This document shows, one piece after another, positions 45,583 through 53,573 of a stretch of 64,000 bases of DNA. The notes under the pieces were generated by a model. That model was not told the origin of the DNA. It saw nothing but the letters and a program-made list of their open reading frames with translations, and made no database searches. How positions within the stretch are numbered: the stretch's first letter is position 1; every line of letters starts with the position of its first letter. Source of the stretch: an uncultured Roseobacter sp. (GTDB taxonomy: Bacteria; Pseudomonadota; Alphaproteobacteria; Rhodobacterales; Rhodobacteraceae); assembly GCF_947499265.1 (NCBI RefSeq), contig NZ_CANMNK010000001.1, positions 1-64,000 on the forward strand, given 5' to 3'. The position numbers and the translations under genes are program-made.

Positions 45583-47379
45583 TCAACGTCTCCTGAAGCC
45601 GGAGGTGAAGGGGGAGGACCCAGGCCGCCGCACCCCGCGCGAGAATTTCTCCGCCGGAGCGTAAGGGGCTGGGCTGGCGGGTGGTGTTGGCTCGGCGGGC
45701 GCAACCGGTTGCGGTGGCGCAGGTTGCGCGGATGGGCCAGCCGCCGGTGGGGCGGCTTGCGGCGCTACGGGGGCCGCTGCCGATGTGGTCGCGCCCATCT
45801 TGTGCCCGATCCGGTCGGCATCGATCTGCATGTCGGGGTTTTGAACCGGTGCCCCGGCGACCGCTTCCCGGTGGGTGCCCGCCGCGACACGCCCCGTAGG
45901 TGTCTTGCTGGGCGATGTATCCGCGACACGGCCCTGACGTCGCTCCCCGATCCTTCCGTCCTCATCAACGCTGGTTTCTGGAATGGCCACGCGCTCCGGC
46001 GTGCCACCACCGACCCGCGACGACTGCGCCGCAGCATCCGCCGATATGGGCCAGCTTGCCTTGCCAGCCGCCACCTGACAGCACTCGATCAACGCCGTGT
46101 TCTTGGCTTTGCGCCGGTGCGCTTTCATATCCCCATCGCGGTACGCATTGAGGATGCGCAGCTCCACCGGGTTCATGCCCACGGCCTCCGCGACGCGGTC
46201 CATATGGCATTCAATGGAGAAATCCACCGCCGTGATCCCAAAGCCGCGCATCGCCGTCGCAGGTGTCCGATTGGTGATGCAGCAGTAAACGTTCGAAGCC
46301 ACATTTGGGATCGCATAAGGGCCCGGCAGGTGCCCGGTGGCCTTAATGATCGCATAGGGGGACAGCCGCATGTAGGCACCGCTGTCAAAGAAACCGGTGA
46401 ACTCCCGCGCGACGATGCGCCCATCCGCCATCACCCCGTCCTTGATCCGCCAGCGTTCACCCCCCCGCGGCGCACCCACCTGCATTTCCTCATAGCGGTC
46501 CCAGGCAAATTTCACCGGTTTGCCGGTGACCATCGCGCCCAGAACCGCCGTTGGCTCCACAATTGAATCGACCTTGCCGCCAAAGCCACCTCCCGCGGTG
46601 CCCCCGATGAAATGCAACCGCGATGAGGCGATACCCAGCAGCTTTGCCGTGGTCCCCAGTGAAAAGAACAACGCCTGCGTATTTGTGTGGCAGACAAACC
46701 GGTCATTGGTCTCCGGCGCTGCAATTGCCCCGCAGGTTTCAATCGGCGCCTGCTCAATGGGGGACATCTGATATTCCGCCTCAATGATGTGATCGGCTTT
46801 GGCAAAGCCCGCATTCACATCGCCAAAGCGCAGCTTTTGGTGATCGTATTTCTGGTGATAGTCGAAGGTGTTGTTGGGGTAGATGTCGTTGATCACGGGC
46901 GCGCCGGGGGCAATCGCCTCTTCCACATCCAGCACATGCGGCAGCACGCTATAGTCAACGCGCACCTTGGCCACTGCGTCGCGCGCCTGACGTTCGGTAT
47001 CGGCGATGACCCAGGCCACCGTCTCGCCCAGATAACGCACCTTGTCATCGGCGCAGAGCGGTTCGTCATCCCGGCCGAAGTTGATCAGTGACAGCAGCGT
47101 GTTGAGGTTATGCGGCACATCCTTGGCGGTCAGCACCCTGCGCACGCCGGGCATTGTTTCCGCCGCCGCGGTGTCGATAGATCGGATTTCCGCATGGTGA
47201 TGCGGCGACCGGACGGCGCGCATGTGCAGCAGCCCGTCAAAGAGATGGTCGTCGTAATAGGGCGTGCGCCCGGTGACATGGCCCAGAATATCCTGCCGGA
47301 TCGTCGGCTTGCCAATCTCTTTCAGATTGTCGTCACGCTCGTCGGCGAAGAGGTCTTTGCGAAACTCGATGGAGGACAT
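45583..47379 (-). CDS. Mo hydroxylase large subunit, N-terminal half with Pro/Ala-rich tail
   Basis: A 598-residue protein with the first half of a xanthine dehydrogenase-family large subunit (residues 1 to about 446): the aldehyde oxidase a/b hammerhead domain (IGKPTIRQDILGHVTGRTPYY), the Moco-binding GGTAGGGFGGK near 283, and AMRGFGITAVD. The CO dehydrogenase signature AYxCSFR is absent. Residues 447-598 are a low-complexity tail rich in Pro and Ala, ending in RRR. The start 47379 overlaps the preceding stop (TGATG). Total chain length with the other half (938) is about 150 more than an unsplit subunit. Confidence 0.83.
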   Translation of the reverse strand: MSSIEFRKDLFADERDDNLKEIGKPTIRQDILGHVTGRTPYYDDHLFDGLLHMRAVRSPHHHAEIRSIDTAAAETMPGVRRVLTAKDVPHNLNTLLSLINFGRDDEPLCADDKVRYLGETVAWVIADTERQARDAVAKVRVDYSVLPHVLDVEEAIAPGAPVINDIYPNNTFDYHQKYDHQKLRFGDVNAGFAKADHIIEAEYQMSPIEQAPIETCGAIAAPETNDRFVCHTNTQALFFSLGTTAKLLGIASSRLHFIGGTAGGGFGGKVDSIVEPTAVLGAMVTGKPVKFAWDRYEEMQVGAPRGGERWRIKDGVMADGRIVAREFTGFFDSGAYMRLSPYAIIKATGHLPGPYAIPNVASNVYCCITNRTPATAMRGFGITAVDFSIECHMDRVAEAVGMNPVELRILNAYRDGDMKAHRRKAKNTALIECCQVAAGKASWPISADAAAQSSRVGGGTPERVAIPETSVDEDGRIGERRQGRVADTSPSKTPTGRVAAGTHREAVAGAPVQNPDMQIDADRIGHKMGATTSAAAPVAPQAAPPAAGPSAQPAPPQPVAPAEPTPPASPAPYAPAEKFSRGVRRPGSSPFTSGFRRR

Positions 47380-47879
47380 CAGAGCGCCCCCTGTTGCAGC
47401 GCAGGCTGTCCGCGCATCTGAGCAGCGGCGCTCAGAATGGCGTCCACGATGGGCTCGTAGCCCGTGCAGCGGCACAGATTGCCGGAGATGGCCTCGATCA
47501 CCTCGTCGCGGGTCGGGTTTGCATTGTGATCCAGCAGGGCCTTGGCCGCCATCAGCATCCCGCTGGTGCAGAACCCGCATTGCGCTGCAAACCCATCGAT
47601 GAAGGCGCGTTGCAAGGGGTGCAGCGCGGGGCCATCCGCTAGACCGCCCGCTGTGTCCACCCGTCTGCCCTGCACGGTTTCGGCCAATGTCAGGCAAGAC
47701 AGATGCGGCACCCCATCGATCAAAACGGTACAGGCGCCACAGGTCCCCTGGGCGCAGCCTTGTTTAGGGGTCAGATCCCCTGCCCCGCGCCGCAGCACGT
47801 CCACCAGTGACGCCCCCGGGTCAACGAAAAGGGCAGCCTCCGTATCATTCAGCGTGAACGTCACAGGTGTCTTGGCCAT
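47379..47879 (-). CDS. Mo hydroxylase 2Fe-2S subunit
   Basis: A 166-residue small subunit with two 2Fe-2S clusters. The plant-type cluster has GCAQGTCGACTVLIDG and later SC; the second has QCGFCTSGMLM and NLCRCTGYEP. It transfers electrons from the molybdenum site to the FAD subunit. The start at 47879 overlaps the stop of the FAD gene (TGATG); a longer frame reads from 47990 into the FAD gene and is not used. Confidence 0.92.
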   Translation of the reverse strand: MAKTPVTFTLNDTEAALFVDPGASLVDVLRRGAGDLTPKQGCAQGTCGACTVLIDGVPHLSCLTLAETVQGRRVDTAGGLADGPALHPLQRAFIDGFAAQCGFCTSGMLMAAKALLDHNANPTRDEVIEAISGNLCRCTGYEPIVDAILSAAAQMRGQPALQQGAL

Positions 47880-48658
47880 CAGGAATGCCCTCCACTTTCC
47901 AGCATCCGGCGCAGGTGGACCGGTGCCACCTCCGCCCGGTACCAGGCTGACGCCAGCGCGTCGTCCGTCGGAGACAACCCTTCGGTACACACAGCGCAGG
48001 CCGCCGCGATCGATGCCTCCGAGACACCGCCCCCCAACGCCCGTTCCGCCGCATGCGCCCGCATCGGTGCCGCGGCCATATTGCCAAAGACCACGCGAGG
48101 CTCGCCGCCACGTATCAAGGCCGCGAGGGTGATGACGGCGACGCCCTTTGGCTTCACCCGCGACACTTTGCGATAGTAAAACGCCCCCGGTTGCGGGCGC
48201 TGCAGGCTCACGGCTTCGACCAGGCCACGCATATGCTTTCGGTCGGCCAGAAAGCGCTCCATAGGATGTGTCTGCCCACCTGCCATGATCACCTGCGCGT
48301 CCAGCGCCAGCAAGGCCGCCGCCATGTCGCCATAGGGGTTTTCCGCGAAAAGATTGCCACCCACGGTCGCCATGTTGCGGATCGCCGGGCCGCCAATCTG
48401 CCCTGCGACTGGATGCAGAAAACTCAACTCCGCATGCGCGAGAATATCCGCCATGGTGGTGCCCGCTCCGATCCGCAGACCCTGCACATCATTGCCGATC
48501 CCTCGTTCCGGACGGGCCGCGCGCACGATGCGGTGAAAGCCCTGATCGCCATAGTTCACCTGCCGCATCACGATGGTGCCACCGCCCAGATACCGCGCGC
48601 CTTCACCCAGCCCGGCGGCGGCCTCGGCCACTGTCTGATAGGTCTCAACAGCTACCAT
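47879..48658 (-). CDS. Mo hydroxylase FAD-binding medium subunit
   Basis: A 259-residue FAD subunit of the CoxM/xanthine dehydrogenase medium type. FAD motifs are RYLGGGTIVMRQV near residue 22 and TVGGNLFAENPYGDMAAALLAL near 96, with FYYRKVSRVKPKGVAVI and GNMAAAPMRA in the C-terminal domain. It passes electrons on to a cellular acceptor, probably NAD or a membrane carrier. It begins directly after the stop of the SRPBCC gene and overlaps the 2Fe-2S gene by one base. Confidence 0.9.
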   Translation of the reverse strand: MVAVETYQTVAEAAAGLGEGARYLGGGTIVMRQVNYGDQGFHRIVRAARPERGIGNDVQGLRIGAGTTMADILAHAELSFLHPVAGQIGGPAIRNMATVGGNLFAENPYGDMAAALLALDAQVIMAGGQTHPMERFLADRKHMRGLVEAVSLQRPQPGAFYYRKVSRVKPKGVAVITLAALIRGGEPRVVFGNMAAAPMRAHAAERALGGGVSEASIAAACAVCTEGLSPTDDALASAWYRAEVAPVHLRRMLESGGHS

Positions 48659-49105
48659 CTATGCCTCCAATCCCATCTGGGCGCGGATCGCACCAAACCC
48701 CGCCTGATAAATCCCAGACCCGACCAATTCGGTCATCTCGTCGCGCTCTTCCGGGCGGGTATCGAACTGCCCTTCCCACTGCCAATAGGTGTGATCCGCA
48801 TCGGTGACCGGGATCAGCCGCACGTGGCTGACGTAGTTGAAAAGCGGCACTGGCGTGTCGAGCAGACAGTAGGAATAGGCCGCATCCGCATCCGACAAGG
48901 TCAGCAACTGCTCACGCAGTTCCGCGCCATCCTCAAGTTTGAACTTCCTGACACAACCCACCCTGTCGGAGGGCTGACCACGCTCGATCTGGCTTGTGGC
49001 AATCGCCGGGTGCCACTGATCGTGCCCATTGAAATCGCGCAGAATTTCCCACACCGCTTCAATCGGGGCAGGCAATATCGTGCTGCGTAGGACGCGGACC
49101 ATCAC
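48659..49105 (-). CDS. SRPBCC-family protein (polyketide-cyclase type), second copy
   Basis: A 148-residue START/Bet v 1-like protein: IEAVWEILRDFNGHDQWHPAIA near the N-terminus is typical of Polyketide_cyc2 domains. CoxG of CO dehydrogenase clusters is also a SRPBCC protein. It is a paralogue of the gene just upstream (both have KVGCIRNF or RVGCVRKF and a final G-x-x-A pattern) and lies immediately before the Mo hydroxylase subunits, so it may help membrane docking or bind the substrate. Confidence 0.8.
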   Translation of the reverse strand: MMVRVLRSTILPAPIEAVWEILRDFNGHDQWHPAIATSQIERGQPSDRVGCVRKFKLEDGAELREQLLTLSDADAAYSYCLLDTPVPLFNYVSHVRLIPVTDADHTYWQWEGQFDTRPEERDEMTELVGSGIYQAGFGAIRAQMGLEA

Positions 49106-49546
49106 TCAGCCTCCGAAATGCCGTTTGAGCGCGTCAAACCCGCCCTGAAACACGTTTGTGGCAATGCCGTTCTGCAAATCCGTCACGTTGCCGGGATCGC
49201 AGTCAAACTCCGCAGACCATTCGGCAAAACATCTGTCACCATCCGTGACCGGCGTCAGCCGCAGCGTCGCCATATAGTCCCAGAGCGGCATCGGCCCCTC
49301 GAGCATCGTGTAGCTGTAGAACAGGTCATAATCCGACAGGCCCACCAGCTGCTCGCGGATATTGTCACCGTTCTGCAAGTTAAAATTGCGGATACAACCG
49401 ACCTTGTCGCCGGGCAGCGCGTCCTCGATCCGGCTATCGCGGATCCTGGGATGCCATTTTGGCAGCCCGTTGAAGTCACGGACCCGCTCCCAAACCGCGG
49501 CAGCCTCTGCGTTGATCACGGAGGAGACAAATACCCGCGCCATCAT
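49106..49546 (-). CDS. SRPBCC-family protein (polyketide-cyclase type), first copy
   Basis: A 146-residue SRPBCC protein with AAAVWERVRDFNGLPKWHPRIR near the N-terminus. Its end is directly followed by the next gene. It shares its first bases with the end of the flotillin-like gene (ATGA overlap), so it is translationally coupled to it. Role as for its paralogue; the substrate is unknown. Confidence 0.8.
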   Translation of the reverse strand: MMARVFVSSVINAEAAAVWERVRDFNGLPKWHPRIRDSRIEDALPGDKVGCIRNFNLQNGDNIREQLVGLSDYDLFYSYTMLEGPMPLWDYMATLRLTPVTDGDRCFAEWSAEFDCDPGNVTDLQNGIATNVFQGGFDALKRHFGG

Positions 49547-52500
49547 TTGCTCCCTTTGGGTGTGCTGTTTTTGGCCGCCTGGGCCCGCGCGATTTCTGAT
49601 TGGGCGCGGGTCATGTCACTGGCGTTGCGGAAGATGTCGGATTTGGAAATATTCGCGCCATCAATCCCAATGTCGTTGAGCAGGCTGTCCACAAATGGCG
49701 CCTGTACCCGGTAGCGCAGGGCCGAATTCATCACCTCATCCGTCGGGCTGCCGCCATTGCCACCGGGGCCTCCTGCACCGCCCGTACCGCCGCCGCCCGC
49801 CCAATCGAGCCCCTGCGTGCCCGACCCGCCAAGCTGCATAATCTTGATATCGTTGATCTTCTCAAGCGGCTTGGCCGAGGCGGTGACGATACCTTCGACA
49901 TGTTCCAGCATCTTGCGCTTGAACAGGGAATGGCGTGCTTCGTCGGTCAGCACGTTCTCTGCCTCGTTGATAAGTTTCGCCGCTTCGGCTTCGACGGCGG
50001 CGCGGATTTTATCGGCCTCGGCTGTGATGCGTTTGCGTTCGGCGTCGAGCTCGGCCGCCGTGACGCCCACGGTCTTGGCGCGATGTGCGATCTCCATCTC
50101 TTCGGTGGTTTTGGCTTTCTCGGCGGCCTCCACCGCACGTGCCCGGGCGTTTTCGGCCTCCACCGCCGCCGCACTTTCATCCAGCGATTTCTGATAGAGC
50201 GCGATGGCCTTTTCCATGCTGGCAACCTCGACGGTTTTCTCGCGTTCGATCTCCAGCTTGCGGCGCTCGGTCTGATGCCCGATCCGCGCGTCATCCAGCC
50301 CCCGCTCAGAAGCAATTTGCGCCCGCTCGACTTCCTCGCGGCTCGCGATCTCCGCTTCGCGCAGAACCTGCACCCGCGCGATTTCGAGCTGTTCGACCAC
50401 TTTCTTGCGCTCCAGTTTCTTGGCATCCAGTTCCTGCTCGGCAAGGATCTTCTCGGCATCCACCGTCTTCTCCTTGGCCACACGGGCCGCATCGATGGCC
50501 TCGTCCGCGGCGATCTGTGCAACGTCCAGCGCCTTGTTCCGCGCAATCTCCAGATTGCGGATCCGTTCATCCCGCGCGATCTTCTCGGTGGTGGTTTCTG
50601 CCTCTTTCTCGATCCGTTGCTGGTCGACCAATCGACGGCTGGAAATTTCCGCGGCCTCGATGGCTTCCTGCTTCTCGATCTCGCGCGCCCGGATTTCGGC
50701 ATCCCGTGCGATCTCTGCGGCACGGGTTTTAGAATCCTCGGCGATTTTCGCGGCCTTGACGGTCTCGGATGCCTTGGCATTTGCGAGATCAACGGCCTTG
50801 TTGCGCGATATCTCCCGTTCCCGCATGTCCTGCTCATAGGCAATGCGTTCTGCGGCGAGCTTCTTCTCCATGGCGATGCGCTTGGCCTCGACGGCCTCGG
50901 CCTTGGCGGTTTCAGCAAAGGCAACGGCTTCTTCGCGCGCCAGATCACGTTCCTTGGTGCGCTCTTCGGTCTCGATCCGCTCCACCGCCGTGCGGGCCTC
51001 GGTCGCAATGCGGGCTTTGTCCACGGCCTCGCGGGAGGCAATCGCGGCCTGATCCAGCGCCTCGTTACGGGCAATTTCCAGCGCCCGCACACGCTCCTCC
51101 TGTGCGATACGCTCCTTTTCCGTCTCCTCGGAGGCCGCAATCTCCAACACGCGCACCGCCTTATCCGACGCGATGCGCTCTGCTGACAAAACCTTTTCCC
51201 GCGCGATCCGCGCCCCCTCAATGGCCTGATCCGCGGCAATCTGTGCTGCATCCAGCACCTCGCGCCGCTTGATTTCCAACTCCTTGGTTTCCCTGTCAGA
51301 GCTGATGCGCTCCGCACTCACGGTTTTTTCCTGCGCGATCCGCAACTTATCCGCGGCCTCGCGCGCTGCGATCTCTGCCTCTTCGACCGCCAGATTGCGC
51401 GCAATCTCACGCTCCCGCGTTTCCCGCTCCAGGCCGATCCGGGCCTCGGTCACCGCATTTTCCTGCGCAATCCTGGCCTTCTCGATCACCTCACGCGCCG
51501 CGATCTCTGCTGCATCAACGGTCCGCTTGCGTTCAATTTCCTGCGACTGGGTTTCGCGATCCTTGGCGATGCGCGCCTCGGTCAGCGCCTTTTCCTGTGC
51601 AATACGCGCCTTCTCCACGGCTTCCTTGGCCGCGATATCCGCGCTTTCAGTATCTTTGGTGGTCTTGATCCGCGTCTCGGTCAGCACCTTCTCCTGCGAG
51701 ATACGGGCCTTTTCAATCGTCTCGCGCGTGGCAATCTCTGCCGCGTCGATCACCTGCTGGCGTTCGATTTCCTGCTGCCGGATGGTACGTTCCGAGGCGA
51801 TGCGCGCCTGTGCAATCTGTTCATCATTGGCGATGCGGGCGGTTTCAATCGCTTCCCGGCTCAGCAGGGTCGCCTGCTCCGCTTCCTTCTCCCGCTCTGA
51901 CCGCTCTCGTGCCAGTTCGGCACGCTGCTGCGCGCGGCGAAATTCGATTTCACGTTCCTGTTCCAGCCGCGCGGTTTCGCTTTCGCGCTCGATGTTCAGA
52001 CTTTCCTTTTCCGCCTCTAGGTTCCGCGTGCGGATTTTCAGCATCGTGTCCTGTTCGATGTCATTGCGCAGCTTGCGGCGCTCCTCGACCGCAGCAATAA
52101 CACTGGTCAGACCTTCAGCATCGAACCGGTTCGATGGGTTGAAATACTCAATCTCCGTCTGATCGATGTCGAGGATCGCAACGCTTTCCAGCTCCAGCCC
52201 GTTCTTGTCGAGCCCCTCCTGCGCGGTCTCGATCACCAGCGCCACATAATCACCGCGCATCTCATGCAGCTCTTCCATGGTCATTTTTGACGCCGCCGTG
52301 CGCAGCGCGGAGACGAACTTGCCATTCAGCAACTGATGGATGCGCTCCGGCTCCAGCGTGCGTCGACCCAGCGTTGCCGCGGCCAGGGTGACCGCCTGTT
52401 TGGAATGGCCCACACGGACATAAAAGGACGCTTCGACATCGATCCGCATCCGGTCCTTGGTGATCAGCGCTTCGGCCTTTTGCCGCGCCACATGCAGGTC

Positions 52501-52719
52501 CATCGAATTCATATTGACCGGTGTGATGTCATGGATGATCGGCCAGACAAATGCGCCACCATCGATCACGACCTTCTCTCCCAGAAACCCGGTGCGCACG
52601 AAGGAGATTTCCTTGGTTGACCGTCGGTAGAGCCAGTTCATCACCCAGTAGAGGATGAACACCACGATCACGGCAGCAATCAGCCACAGGATCAATTGTC
52701 CAATCAGTTCACCGGTCAT
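49543..52719 (-). CDS. Flotillin-like SPFH protein with a very long 11-residue repeat
   Basis: A 1058-residue protein. Residues 8-30 form one transmembrane helix; an SPFH/flotillin domain follows (about 35-210: GFLGEKVVIDGGAFVWPIIH, AATLGRRTLEPERI). Residues 294-832 are 49 consecutive 11-residue units without a gap, such as ARIAQEKALTE, AEIAAREVIEK and LEIARNEALDQ, rich in Ala, Glu, Arg and Ile. The C-terminus is Gly-rich (near 965-985) with a short tail. Flotillins scaffold membrane domains; here the neighbours suggest a scaffold for the Mo hydroxylase or the transporter. The role is inferred. Confidence 0.85.
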   Translation of the reverse strand: MTGELIGQLILWLIAAVIVVFILYWVMNWLYRRSTKEISFVRTGFLGEKVVIDGGAFVWPIIHDITPVNMNSMDLHVARQKAEALITKDRMRIDVEASFYVRVGHSKQAVTLAAATLGRRTLEPERIHQLLNGKFVSALRTAASKMTMEELHEMRGDYVALVIETAQEGLDKNGLELESVAILDIDQTEIEYFNPSNRFDAEGLTSVIAAVEERRKLRNDIEQDTMLKIRTRNLEAEKESLNIERESETARLEQEREIEFRRAQQRAELARERSEREKEAEQATLLSREAIETARIANDEQIAQARIASERTIRQQEIERQQVIDAAEIATRETIEKARISQEKVLTETRIKTTKDTESADIAAKEAVEKARIAQEKALTEARIAKDRETQSQEIERKRTVDAAEIAAREVIEKARIAQENAVTEARIGLERETREREIARNLAVEEAEIAAREAADKLRIAQEKTVSAERISSDRETKELEIKRREVLDAAQIAADQAIEGARIAREKVLSAERIASDKAVRVLEIAASEETEKERIAQEERVRALEIARNEALDQAAIASREAVDKARIATEARTAVERIETEERTKERDLAREEAVAFAETAKAEAVEAKRIAMEKKLAAERIAYEQDMREREISRNKAVDLANAKASETVKAAKIAEDSKTRAAEIARDAEIRAREIEKQEAIEAAEISSRRLVDQQRIEKEAETTTEKIARDERIRNLEIARNKALDVAQIAADEAIDAARVAKEKTVDAEKILAEQELDAKKLERKKVVEQLEIARVQVLREAEIASREEVERAQIASERGLDDARIGHQTERRKLEIEREKTVEVASMEKAIALYQKSLDESAAAVEAENARARAVEAAEKAKTTEEMEIAHRAKTVGVTAAELDAERKRITAEADKIRAAVEAEAAKLINEAENVLTDEARHSLFKRKMLEHVEGIVTASAKPLEKINDIKIMQLGGSGTQGLDWAGGGGTGGAGGPGGNGGSPTDEVMNSALRYRVQAPFVDSLLNDIGIDGANISKSDIFRNASDMTRAQSEIARAQAAKNSTPKGSK
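50224..51840 (-). repeat. Coding repeat: 49 tandem 33-base units
   Basis: The 11-residue periodicity of the flotillin-like protein is also a 33-base periodicity in the DNA. A hendecad pattern (roughly a-I-A in each unit) implies a long right-handed or straight coiled coil. Units differ in sequence, so this is old and selected rather than a recent expansion. Confidence 0.85.
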
Positions 52720-52743
52720 ATCGGTTCCTCCTCTCGGGCCGTC

Positions 52744-53568
52744 TCAACGCCCGATCTCCTTGAATTTTCTGGTCTGTGCGGTCAGCGCCACCTCGGTCGG
52801 CAGACGTTCCATGGACGACGCGCCATAAAACCCGTGGCAATACCGTGTGTTTTTCAGGACAAAATCTGCATCCTCCGGCATGGCCACCGGGCCGCCGTGC
52901 ACCAGCACAATGGCCTGCGGGTTCACCTCAAGCGCAGCTTTGGCCCAGGCATCGGTCAGCGCCGGGGCCTCGGCCAAGGTGCAGCCTGTCTCCGCCCCGA
53001 TGGCACCACCTGTTGTCAGCCCCAGGTGCACCACGATGATGTCTGCCCCGGCCCCCGCCATGGCCCGGGCGTCCTCCTCGCTGAAAACATATGGCGTTGT
53101 CAGCAGGCCCTTTTCATGTGCCGCCGCGATCATGTCGACCTCCAGCTGATAAGACATGCCCGTTTCTTCCAGATTGGCGCGGAAATTACCGTCGATCAGG
53201 CCCACGGTCGGGAAGTTCTGCACCCCGCTGAAGCCTGCCTCTTTCACCTGGTCGAGAAATTTATCCATCAGCCGGAAAGGATCCGACGCACAAACGCCAG
53301 CCAGTACCGGTGTGTTGCTGACCACGGGCAACACTTCGCCCGCCATCTCCATCACCACGCCATTGGCATCCCCATAGGGCATCAGCCCCGCGAGCGAACC
53401 GCGCCCGGCCATACGGTAGCGTCCGGAATTATAGATCACGATCAGATCGATCCCACCGGCCTCTTCGCATTTGGCCGAGAGACCGGTACCGGCCCCCCCG
53501 CCGATGATCGGCTCTCCCGCATCACGCATGGCGCGGAATTTCTGCATCAGGTCATCACGGTCAAACAT
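52744..53568 (-). CDS. Phosphoenolpyruvate-hydrolase-like TIM barrel (Tm-1 C-terminal type)
   Basis: A 274-residue TIM-barrel protein of the PEP_hydrolase family (related to PEP mutase and isocitrate lyase). It carries [37 protein letters not shown] near the N-terminus, [14 protein letters not shown] in the middle and [13 protein letters not shown]. In tomato Tm-1 this domain follows a UPF0261 domain in one chain; here the UPF0261 domain is in the next gene, fused to LivF. Reaction unknown. Confidence 0.82.
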   Translation of the reverse strand: MFDRDDLMQKFRAMRDAGEPIIGGGAGTGLSAKCEEAGGIDLIVIYNSGRYRMAGRGSLAGLMPYGDANGVVMEMAGEVLPVVSNTPVLAGVCASDPFRLMDKFLDQVKEAGFSGVQNFPTVGLIDGNFRANLEETGMSYQLEVDMIAAAHEKGLLTTPYVFSEEDARAMAGAGADIIVVHLGLTTGGAIGAETGCTLAEAPALTDAWAKAALEVNPQAIVLVHGGPVAMPEDADFVLKNTRYCHGFYGASSMERLPTEVALTAQTRKFKEIGR

Positions 53569-53573
53569 ATGCG

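Noticed and set aside
44559..48658. The Mo hydroxylase as an aerobic CO dehydrogenase
   Set aside because: The active-site loop is AMRGFG, not AYxCSFR or AYRGAGR, despite the cox-like accessory genes.
49600..51186. Long plus-strand frames opposite the flotillin-like gene
   Set aside because: They are produced by the regular 33-base repeat read on the wrong strand.
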